From Hyphomicrobiales bacterium (GTDB lineage Bacteria; Pseudomonadota; Alphaproteobacteria; Rhizobiales; Aestuariivirgaceae), in NCBI GenBank assembly GCA_012032065.1, contig JAAURV010000070.1:1-11170 (forward strand): a stretch of DNA of 11,170 nt. Direction: 5' to 3'. The notes beneath the pieces were generated by a model, which worked only from the letters and a program-made list of their open reading frames with translations, was not told the origin of the DNA and did not search any database. The stretch's first letter is position 1, and each line of letters opens with the position of its first letter. The position numbers were made by a program, and so were the translations under genes. Of the stretch, positions 1 to 6,304 are shown in pieces.

Positions 1-127
1 CATATATTGATTTTGTGCTCGCTCTCGGCAATTTTCTAATTGCTCGAAAAATCAACAGATAGTCTTCCAGAAGTGCGTGGTAGTCCTTCTCGGCGATTAA
101 AAATCTTTCATTTGCCTCAAGTTTCAT
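1..127 (-). CDS. small AT-rich protein, partial (runs off left edge)
   Basis: An open frame starts with ATG at 127-125 and stays open to the window edge, giving 42 residues (begins MKLEANERFLIAEKDY). It is charged, looks helical, and has no family I recognise. The ATG lies inside the last codons of the preceding small gene, so start and stop overlap by 11 bases, as in translationally coupled genes. This frame is also open upstream back to 176. Since single-base indels are frequent in this window, it could instead be the second half of the 117-293 gene, split by an indel between about 117 and 140. It lies in the roughly 35% G+C segment after the RHS gene, the usual place of an immunity or orphan gene. 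Function is not assignable. Confidence 0.4.
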   Translation of the reverse strand, partial: MKLEANERFLIAEKDYHALLEDYLLIFRAIRKLPRASTKSIY

Positions 128-293
128 CAAATTTACGTGCTGCAAAATACAAATCACACAATTTACTAATAAGGATCAAGAGAGCCTCTTTGCGTTCATC
201 TTTCTGATATTTAACGAAAATCGACTTGGCACGATCTTCAAAATTCCTCAGCAATTCTCTTATTTCTTCGGTTTTTTTATCTGGATTTTTCAC
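117..293 (-). CDS. small hypothetical protein directly downstream of the RHS gene; candidate immunity gene
   Basis: A 58-residue frame starts at GTG (293-291) and stops with TGA at 119-117. It reads MKNPDKKTEEIRELLRNF at the start, is rich in Lys, Glu, Arg and Leu, and looks like a short helical cytoplasmic protein without signal peptide or membrane segment. The start is supported by a Shine-Dalgarno GGAG (AGGGAG including the end of the RHS stop codon) nine bases upstream. Only 13 bases separate the RHS stop from this GTG, so the two are almost certainly co-transcribed and probably coupled. Low G+C and a position just behind a variable RHS C-terminus match the usual layout of RHS immunity genes. 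That role is inferred from position only. It may be joined to the next overlapping frame if an indel separates them. Confidence 0.5.
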   Translation of the reverse strand: MKNPDKKTEEIRELLRNFEDRAKSIFVKYQKDERKEALLILISKLCDLYFAARKFDET

Positions 294-306
294 GAATATT
301 TACTCC

Positions 307-3120
307 CTAGTTGCCCCAGGGACGCGGTGTCCCAAGCTTCCCGCCGTCCCATCCGTCCGAATAATTATTGCCTCCACAGTTTTGATCATGAAGACATTGG
401 TTCACACAGCGATGGAAATGAAGTGCCTGTTGATCAATTTTTGGCAGGGTATCGAGAAAATCGCTACATTGTGCCCTGCATTGAGCCGCAACTTTCTTGC
501 AGTCATTGCCATCGTTATCATCTCCGCCACCTCCAGTGAAAGCCCCCGTAATTTTCTTGAGTATCCACTGACATCCGTTCCAGACGGGTACGACGGTTGC
601 TGCGCCAGCGGCTGCAAGCGCACGGGCACAGGCTGGAATCTGTAAGCAGGCCCGGACACCACCGGCAATCGCTATCGGGACGGCCGGCCGTCCGGATCGG
701 TGTTGGTTAAGGGCGCATTGATTGCATATGCATACAGGCGTAGGTCCGTCAATGAATCGGAGAGGATCGGGCTGTGTGTATCGTCCGGTCGTCGGATCAT
801 AGAACCTGTACCAGTTGTAGGCGAGGCCTTGTTCGATCAGGAAATATTGTCCGGGGAAGCGCAGGTTCTGGGTGGCGGTGCCGGTGATCGCATGCGCCGT
901 GCCGAAGGGTGTCCAGACCGCGTTCCACACCTGCGTCTTCGAGGCATTGGTTATGCGGATCGGGCGGGTCAGGTGATCGGTGTGGACCGCCATCAGAACC
1001 GGCGTTGCGGTGTTGACGCCGTCGATCGCCATCACCGGCATTCCTTCGAGCCAGATGTATTCGCGCACGATCACCGCGGTGGCGGCGGTGGCGCCGGTGG
1101 CTTCGGCGATGAGCTGGCCGTCGAGGTCGTAGATGTAATGCGTGGTGCCAACCGGAGTGAGCGGCGAGATCAGCTGGCGGCTGGAGAGCTGCTCCAAAGC
1201 GTTGAACAGATAGGTGGCGACATTCGTGCCGTTGAGGGTCAGCCCCGATGGCCGGTTGCGCTTGTTGTAGACCGCCGCATAGGTGGTGCCCTGCGGCAAG
1301 CCGGTCAGGATGTTGCCGGCCCCGTCATAGGTGAAGGTGCGTGAGGTTGTGCCATTCGTGGTTTCGCTCGAGATGCGGTTCGTAGTGGTGGGATAGTTCA
1401 GCACCTTGGTGGTGGTCGAGCCGGAGACAACGGTTTCGTTGGTGCGGTTGCCGGTGGGATTGTAGGCGAAAGTGGTCTGCCCCCACGGCCCGTTGGCGTT
1501 CTGCAGCCGCCCGAGGCCCGAGTACCAGAGGTCGACCGAATTCGCCGCCGTCACGGTGTCGGCAATGCGAGTGAGGTTGATGCCGTCATTGGGCAGAAGG
1601 TTCGCGCCGTCGGCATAGGAATAGGCAAACGAGATCGTGTCGCTGGCGCCGTTCTTCACCTTGAGCGTGGCGATGCGGTAGCCCAAATCGTAGGTGGCGG
1701 CGAAGGTCAGGCCGTTGCCGTAGGTAAAGCCCTTGATCAGATCGGACATCGCCGACCAGGTGACCGCCGTCGCCACGTTGCTCACCGCGGCGGTGGAATT
1801 CTTCTTCGTCGTGATGCCGGAGATTTTCCCAAGCGTGTTCCGCGCAATGGTGACGATGCGGCCCGAGGGGTAGGTGATCTGGGTGACGTTGTCGCCGGCA
1901 TTGTAGACATAGCTGGTGGCGTAGACCTTGCCCTGGATGGTGCGGGTTTCGGTCAGCACGTTGCCGCGGCTGTCGTAAACCCAGGCGGTCGAGCCGGATT
2001 GATCGGTGACCGACGTCACCCGCCCCTTGCCCTTGTTGCCGGAGGCAATCGAATCCCAGGTGTAGGTGACGTTCTCCGCCGTTGCCGCCGGGAAGGCCCT
2101 GGTCAGCATGCGGCCGGCATTGTCGTAGGTGTGGTTGGTGACGACGGCGCGGCCGTCGGTCATCTGGGTCACATCGCCCAACGGATTGCGGGTGTAGGTG
2201 GTGGTTCCGGCATCCGGGCTCGTCTCGCGGATGACCTCGCCCCAGCCGTTCCGCACATAGGTGGTCGCGATCGAGCGCGGGTCGGTGTAGGTGGCGACGT
2301 TGCCGGAAGGATCCAAGCCGTAGCTGGTGGTGACGCCATTGCCGGTTTCGCTCTTCAAGCGCTGAAGCGCATCGTAGGCATTGGAATAGAGAGTGCCTCG
2401 CGGATCGGTCGTGGTTCTGTGCAGATCGGTGCGGTCATAGCCATAGACGGTTGCCTGGTTTTGCGCGCCGATCGAGCGCAGCAGCCGGCCCAACTCGTCA
2501 TAGGTCTGCGTCATCTGATAGACGATCGTATTGGCCGGCGTCTTGAACGTCTGGCTCGTCACGTCGCCATTGGCATTGTAGCCAAGTTCGATCTTTTCGT
2601 TCGTGTTGTTCGCGATGAGCGTTACGCGTTTGGCGTTGTCGTAGGTGTAGTTGAGATAACTGTTGTCGCCGCGGGTGATGCGCGTGATGTTGCTGGCCGC
2701 ATCGTAGGTGAAGGTCGTGACGGCTCCGGCGATCGTCACCGTTTTCAGCCGGTTACGTTCGTCGTAGGTCATGTTGGTATCGATCAGATTGGCGTCGCGA
2801 ACCTTGGTCGGCTGACCGGCGGCGTTCTTGGTGACAACGGTGGTGACATGTGCGACTTCGTTAGCGATGCTGGCGATGAAACCTGTGGCGTCATAGCTGT
2901 AGGCAACCGTGTCGCCGGTGCCGGTCAGCGGCCCGTTCACCGATTTGAGCTGCCCCAGCGGGCAGTTGGTGTCGGTCGCCTGGCAATAGGTGTAGGTCCA
3001 CACCCGCGTTTGCCCGGATGTCGCGTAAGGCACGGTATGCGATGTCGTGTCGGTCTGCGTCAGGGTGGCAAGCCGCCCCGCCGTGTCATAGGTCATTGTG
3101 GATGTGAGCCGTGGCGCCAG
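307..3120 (-). CDS. RHS/YD-repeat protein, C-terminal two thirds (frameshifted from its N-terminal part)
   Basis: This continues the gene that starts at 4799. An ATG at 3153 exists in this frame, but homologous sequence begins only at about 3120, just after the N-terminal frame goes out of register, so it is one gene with a base missing. It carries many YD repeats (such as FTYDAASNITRITRGDN and YGYDRTDLHR), which build the beta-strand shell that encloses toxin cargo in RHS and teneurin-like proteins. The RHS-associated core follows near 745-850 (FYDPTTGRYTQPDPLRF). The last conserved piece, LYAYAINAPLTNTDPDG, is readable only in another frame between about 744 and 684, so an inserted and a lost base bracket it. 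After it come a hydrophobic Ala/Gly-rich stretch and a cysteine-rich C-terminus of about 65 residues. No known toxin domain was recognised. Confidence 0.85.
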   Translation of the reverse strand: MAPRLTSTMTYDTAGRLATLTQTDTTSHTVPYATSGQTRVWTYTYCQATDTNCPLGQLKSVNGPLTGTGDTVAYSYDATGFIASIANEVAHVTTVVTKNAAGQPTKVRDANLIDTNMTYDERNRLKTVTIAGAVTTFTYDAASNITRITRGDNSYLNYTYDNAKRVTLIANNTNEKIELGYNANGDVTSQTFKTPANTIVYQMTQTYDELGRLLRSIGAQNQATVYGYDRTDLHRTTTDPRGTLYSNAYDALQRLKSETGNGVTTSYGLDPSGNVATYTDPRSIATTYVRNGWGEVIRETSPDAGTTTYTRNPLGDVTQMTDGRAVVTNHTYDNAGRMLTRAFPAATAENVTYTWDSIASGNKGKGRVTSVTDQSGSTAWVYDSRGNVLTETRTIQGKVYATSYVYNAGDNVTQITYPSGRIVTIARNTLGKISGITTKKNSTAAVSNVATAVTWSAMSDLIKGFTYGNGLTFAATYDLGYRIATLKVKNGASDTISFAYSYADGANLLPNDGINLTRIADTVTAANSVDLWYSGLGRLQNANGPWGQTTFAYNPTGNRTNETVVSGSTTTKVLNYPTTTNRISSETTNGTTSRTFTYDGAGNILTGLPQGTTYAAVYNKRNRPSGLTLNGTNVATYLFNALEQLSSRQLISPLTPVGTTHYIYDLDGQLIAEATGATAATAVIVREYIWLEGMPVMAIDGVNTATPVLMAVHTDHLTRPIRITNASKTQVWNAVWTPFGTAHAITGTATQNLRFPGQYFLIEQGLAYNWYRFYDPTTGRYTQPDPLRFIDGPTPVCICNQCALNQHRSGRPAVPIAIAGGVRACLQIPACARALAAAGAATVVPVWNGCQWILKKITGAFTGGGGDDNDGNDCKKVAAQCRAQCSDFLDTLPKIDQQALHFHRCVNQCLHDQNCGGNNYSDGWDGGKLGTPRPWGN
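376..501 (-). other. paired C-x3-C cysteine module at the RHS C-terminus
   Basis: Within the last 64 residues of the RHS protein six cysteines follow the pattern C-x6-C-x3-C-x19-C-x3-C-x5-C. Two C-x3-C motifs separated by 19 residues resemble the twin-CX3C spacing of helical hairpins closed by two disulfides. Because the protein has a Sec signal peptide, disulfide formation outside the cytoplasm is plausible. Similar cysteine-rich tails may occur in other RHS proteins of this group, but I cannot confirm a named family. It is coded in a stretch of lower G+C (about 44% in 361-540) than the shell. Confidence 0.6.
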
Positions 3121-4799
3121 ATTTGCGCCGGCAGGCTCAGCGTTGCATGCCATGTGTAAGCCGTGGTGCGCGCCTCGGGGGTCCCTAAGCCTTCGGTCAT
3201 CGAGGTGGGCAGCCCGCGCGTGTTGTTGACATACTGTGTGATGCGGCCTTCGGCGTCGGTCTTCTGGTTGACGAAGCCGTTGGCGTCATAGGCGTAGGTG
3301 GTGTCGCTCGCGGCGCAGTTCGCGGTGGCGATGCCGTCGACTTCGGTGAGCCGGCGGACGCTGCCGCCCTGACCGAAAGCGAATTTGTAGACCGTCTGAC
3401 GGCCCAGCGCATTGGTGACGGTGCGGATGTTGTTGACATCGTCATAGGCAAACGTCGTCGTCTCCGTTCCACCCGCATGACTGCTCGAAATGGCGCGGCC
3501 CTGTGCGTCGTAGACCCAGGTTGCGAAGCGCACGTTGCGCTCGTCGGTGATGCCAGTGAGCGCGTACATGAACTCGGCGTTCTCGTAGTGATAGGTGACA
3601 GTTGGGTTGTCGGTGAGAACGGCGGGAGTGGCGTCGGGATAGGAAACCTTCTCCAAGACAAGAGCGTCGTGGATGTATCCGGGATTCGGAATGATAACGC
3701 CATTGAGGTCCCGGATGCGTGGCAAGTAGGAGTAGCGGATCACTTGTCCGCCGGGAACCGTCAACGTTTCGAGATAGCCTGTCGATGAATTGCCGCCGAA
3801 ATCGAGATAGCGCCCCAAGCTGTCCTGCACACTGTGACCGCCGCCGCCGATGGTCTGTTTGTAGCCGTCGGGCCAGCGAATTTCCTTCAGCGCTCCCGCG
3901 AAGGTGTAGGCATAGACTACATTGTCGGGTTTTCGGATTGTGATTTCTTGTTGCGCCGAGTTGTCGACATTGAGGACGTAATTGGCGTCCGTCCGGCCAC
4001 GAAGCCATCGGAAGACGTCTGGCGACGATGCGTCGACATAGGCCGGAAGATACTGCTGCGTTGCGGCGTTGTAGATAAAGGCCATCACCTGGCCTTCCGG
4101 AAAAACGGCGTGGATTGTCTTGCCGTCAAAGGGGTTCGTCAGAGTGCTCGAGCTGGGCTCAAGGCCGAGCTTCGTATCGAAGTTGCTGCGCCAAGCGCGG
4201 CCGAGCATGGTTTTGGAAATGTCGGTGTTGCCGGTCACGTTGTCGTTGCTCCGGTAGTATCTGATGAACTGCAGCGGGCGTGGCCCTTCCGTCGAAAAGT
4301 CGGTTACGGTTTCGACTTTTTGCCCTGTTGCGACTTCGACCGGATTGCCGCGTGATGTATTAGACGGGCAACTGCTCGTTTGAGCCACGCAGTCCTTTGA
4401 GCCCTTCTTGCAGCACCGCCTTGGCCCTATTCTGATTTCATCGTCATAGCAAAGGTGGAGGGCCTCACCGAAACAGGGATTGTTGCCTGGAAGCTGTTGG
4501 TAGCATCCGAGGTTGGAGGTGTAACCCACGCAAAACGCGACATTTCCCGTCTTGTCGCAACTCGCGGGTCCTGTCAAATTTGGATGAAGGCAATGAAAGT
4601 TGTAGTCTGCGGCCGCGTAGCCCACGCCCACGGAGTCTCCATGCCAATCTCTGTACGTGGACGTCGGACCGGTTTGGCACGTGTCCTTATAGTAGCCGGC
4701 CATGGCCGGTTGGACAATGCCTCCATGCGAGAAAATCAGAATCCAGCAAGTGGCAAATGCGGCGATGAGTTTGGCGCAACGTGTCCCGAGCAACTCCAT
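3093..4799 (-). CDS. RHS/YD-repeat protein, N-terminal part with signal peptide and DUF6531-type segment
   Basis: The start is taken at ATG 4799-4797 because a G-rich Shine-Dalgarno (GGGGGG) lies six bases upstream and a typical Sec signal peptide follows at once: basic residues, a hydrophobic core around residues 11-23, and an Ala-Met-Ala cleavage site after about residue 34. An in-frame TTG at 4817 is less likely. Residues about 35-145 hold eleven cysteines. Then comes a DUF6531-type segment (RGNPVEVATGQKVETVTDF, then GPRPLQFIRYYRS), typical of the beginning of RHS shells, and the first YD repeats (FATWVYDAQGRAIS, TTYAYDANGFVNQK). The frame ends at 3093 with unrelated residues after LPAQI. 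The expected continuation, APRLTSTMTYDTAGRLATL, lies in the next frame, so one base is missing near 3118-3122. Joined, the protein would be about 1,497 residues, a normal size for RHS proteins. It is likely exported and surface-associated. Confidence 0.85.
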   Translation of the reverse strand: MELLGTRCAKLIAAFATCWILIFSHGGIVQPAMAGYYKDTCQTGPTSTYRDWHGDSVGVGYAAADYNFHCLHPNLTGPASCDKTGNVAFCVGYTSNLGCYQQLPGNNPCFGEALHLCYDDEIRIGPRRCCKKGSKDCVAQTSSCPSNTSRGNPVEVATGQKVETVTDFSTEGPRPLQFIRYYRSNDNVTGNTDISKTMLGRAWRSNFDTKLGLEPSSSTLTNPFDGKTIHAVFPEGQVMAFIYNAATQQYLPAYVDASSPDVFRWLRGRTDANYVLNVDNSAQQEITIRKPDNVVYAYTFAGALKEIRWPDGYKQTIGGGGHSVQDSLGRYLDFGGNSSTGYLETLTVPGGQVIRYSYLPRIRDLNGVIIPNPGYIHDALVLEKVSYPDATPAVLTDNPTVTYHYENAEFMYALTGITDERNVRFATWVYDAQGRAISSSHAGGTETTTFAYDDVNNIRTVTNALGRQTVYKFAFGQGGSVRRLTEVDGIATANCAASDTTYAYDANGFVNQKTDAEGRITQYVNNTRGLPTSMTEGLGTPEARTTAYTWHATLSLPAQIWRHGSHPQ

Positions 4800-4918
4800 C
4801 ACTGACCCCCCGTTCAATGAAGGCTAAAATTAAAGTGTATACCCGCCACACAAGACTGCAACTGTCACGGTAGTTGTCCTGTGAATAACTCGCGAATTAG
4901 TCGGTCAAGGAAGCTCGC

Positions 4919-4948
4919 ATTGTACCGCTGCCATTTGGCAATATACAA
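4919..4948 (-). promoter_or_regulatory. possible rhs promoter with a 12-bp inverted repeat in its spacer
   Basis: On the minus strand TTGTAT (4948-4943) and TACAAT (4924-4919) are 18 bases apart. The -10 matches the sigma-70 consensus at five of six positions, the -35 at only three. An inverted repeat TGCCA-TT-TGGCA (4929-4940) sits between them and could be an operator. The predicted start would leave a leader of about 110 bases before the ATG at 4799. The rest of 4800-5063 is AT-richer non-coding sequence in which I see no gene. This is weak, pattern-based evidence. Confidence 0.25.
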
Positions 4949-5063
4949 CTTCAGGATTAGGCGATTTACCTAACGTCAAAAACACAAAATCGAACCAAAA
5001 CCATGCCCGCAAAGTGCGCGGGAGTTACCGTGACATGATGCCAATTGCATAAACTCAAGTTCG

Positions 5064-5215
5064 ATCTGCAGCGCCGCCGTCATCTACGACGCCAATGGCA
5101 ACACGCTCGCCTGCGATGCCGATGGCACTGCCGGGTCCGCGCAGCTTCATCTACGACATGGAGAACCGCTCCATCGCCATCACCCCAGAGCGGGGGTCAC
5201 GGTCAAGGGCGCCTT
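5064..5215 (+). pseudogene. decayed YD-repeat (RHS) gene fragment, opposite strand to the intact rhs gene
   Basis: Translation on the plus strand gives IYDANGNTLACDADGTAG from about 5082. After a shift of one base near 5140 it continues as RSFIYDMENRSIAIT. The pattern 'YDANGN ... F-YD-ENR' is the classical YD-repeat consensus. It has no start codon of its own and no RHS core, and it is interrupted by a frameshift, so it is a remnant. It points away from the intact rhs gene and its sequence is not a copy of any repeat in that gene that I can identify. It ends just before the stop codon of the cell wall hydrolase. It suggests an earlier RHS insertion or a rearrangement at this junction. Confidence 0.7.
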
Positions 5216-5251
5216 ATGGGCGCTCGGACAGCCGGCGGAGAAGATGAGAAC

Positions 5252-6091
5252 CTACGACCCGTCGGAATAGAAGATATGACGGCCGATCTTGACGAGCTTG
5301 CGCATGTTCTTTGCCCATTTGGGGCGGACGTAGTCGGCGTGGTAGTTGGTGGCGGCGCTCATGATCTTGTGGCTTGACTCGCCGGCGATGGCGCGTTGGG
5401 CGACGCGCTTGGCTTGGGCCCAGGCGGCTGGCTGCCTCACGTCGTCGGGGAGGCCGTCGCAGGCAAAGGAGAACTGGCAGGAATTGCGCCGGTTCGAGCC
5501 CTGATAGACGACGCCGCAGATGGATTTCGGGAAATCCGGGTTCTTGGTGCGGTTCAGAACCACGCGGGCAACCGCGAGCTGGCCCATTTCCGATTCGGAG
5601 CGCGCTTCGAAATAGATGGCGCGGGCGAGGCAGTTTTCCTCGGCCAAGCGCACCCGGCGCTGGGCGATGACTTTCTGCTTTTCCGGGCGCTTCAACTTGA
5701 AGGTTTTCTCGATCTGCACCGCCGTCGGCACGATCTTCATGCGCTTGGTTGCTGGCTCTTCCGGCTTGGCCTTTGCCAGTTTCGGTTTCGGGACCGGGAT
5801 TGGATCGGGAACGACGAAATCGCCCTTGCCGGTTCCGACCACGGCCTGTTTCTCCAGCTTCTTCAACTGGACGATGTCGAAGTTCTCGCCATCGGGCAGA
5901 AGCGAACCTTTTGAAAGGATGGAGGTAACGGGAGCGGTGATGGGTTTGAACGAGGCTTCCGCCATATCGGGCGCCGCGTTATGGGCAACTGCGCTTTGGC
6001 CCATGTAGTGGCCGGCGAAGGCGAAAGCCATGACCAGGATTGTGCCGCCGAATACAAACGGAGCATACTCGCGGACCGGTCCACGAGGCAC
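5252..6091 (-). CDS. membrane-anchored cell wall hydrolase, SleB type (Hydrolase_2 family)
   Basis: The protein has 279 residues if it starts at GTG 6091-6089, which has GGAG six bases upstream. The frame is open further to a TTG at 6229, and another TTG (6139) has a weaker AGGA site, so the N-terminus is uncertain. Residues about 9-31 form one membrane segment (YAPFVFGGTILVMAFAFAG). A linker rich in Lys, Pro and Ala follows to about residue 150, then the SleB-like domain (about 152-275). The domain holds CLARAIYFEARSES with the conserved Glu near 162, VARVVLNRTKNPDFP, SCQFSFACDG and ATNYHADYVRPKW. Proteins of this family cleave peptidoglycan; in spore formers SleB acts in cortex lysis, and in alphaproteobacteria homologues are presumed to remodel the wall. 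The domain would lie in the periplasm. It is 213 bases downstream of ppdK in the same direction, with CtrA-like boxes between. Confidence 0.85.
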   Translation of the reverse strand: MPRGPVREYAPFVFGGTILVMAFAFAGHYMGQSAVAHNAAPDMAEASFKPITAPVTSILSKGSLLPDGENFDIVQLKKLEKQAVVGTGKGDFVVPDPIPVPKPKLAKAKPEEPATKRMKIVPTAVQIEKTFKLKRPEKQKVIAQRRVRLAEENCLARAIYFEARSESEMGQLAVARVVLNRTKNPDFPKSICGVVYQGSNRRNSCQFSFACDGLPDDVRQPAAWAQAKRVAQRAIAGESSHKIMSAATNYHADYVRPKWAKNMRKLVKIGRHIFYSDGS

Positions 6092-6202
6092 ATCATACTC
6101 CAAACGGCCAGGCCTATTTCCCCTGCGTGTCCTGCTCAATTCCCCGATCCTACGCCTACCGTGTGACTTTAGGTCTTGTGTCGGTAGTTTATCGACAGGC
6201 CG

Positions 6203-6218
6203 TTTAGCATAGGTTAAC
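6203..6218 (+). promoter_or_regulatory. CtrA-like box upstream of the cell wall hydrolase
   Basis: The sequence TTTA-N7-TTAAC (TTTAGCATAGGTTAACC from 6203) matches the alphaproteobacterial CtrA consensus TTAA-N7-TTAAC with one mismatch, and it is followed by CAT as in many known sites. It lies about 110 bases upstream of the chosen hydrolase start. CtrA is the master cell-cycle response regulator, so this would tie wall hydrolysis to the cell cycle. The assignment rests on sequence match only. Confidence 0.4.
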
Positions 6219-6267
6219 CATGCCAGCAACCCAAAGAGACCAGAAAATCGCCGCTTTCCAGCCTTTC

Positions 6268-6283
6268 TTGAGATAGCGTTAAC
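6268..6283 (+). promoter_or_regulatory. second CtrA-like box in the ppdK-hydrolase gap
   Basis: The sequence TTGA-N7-TTAAC (TTGAGATAGCGTTAACC from 6268) again has a single mismatch to TTAA-N7-TTAAC. It is in the same orientation as the box at 6203, with a 65-base distance. It begins before the ppdK stop is reached from the hydrolase side, only 21 bases past the end of ppdK at 6305, so it belongs to the hydrolase upstream region. Confidence 0.35.
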
Positions 6284-6304
6284 CTGCTGTAATATTTCGA
6301 GATT

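Noticed and set aside
226..645. Plus-strand open frame with a hydrophobic start, opposite the rhs 3' end
   Set aside because: Antisense to the RHS C-terminus and the small downstream gene, which have the ribosome site and gene order on their side; no Shine-Dalgarno seen.
3115..3125. Programmed -1 frameshift joining the two rhs halves
   Set aside because: Re-reading one base would restore the frame, but there is no X-XXY-YYZ slippery site or stimulating stem, and other one-base losses occur nearby in unrelated genes.
1999..3159. Long plus-strand open frame, 386 codons, opposite the rhs gene
   Set aside because: Gly/Val/Arg-rich translation without motifs, exactly antisense to well-supported YD repeats; a by-product of high G+C and repeats.
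5207..5222. Hairpin GGCGCC-TTAT-GGGCGC as terminator after the hydrolase
   Set aside because: Short stem, no U-tract on either strand.
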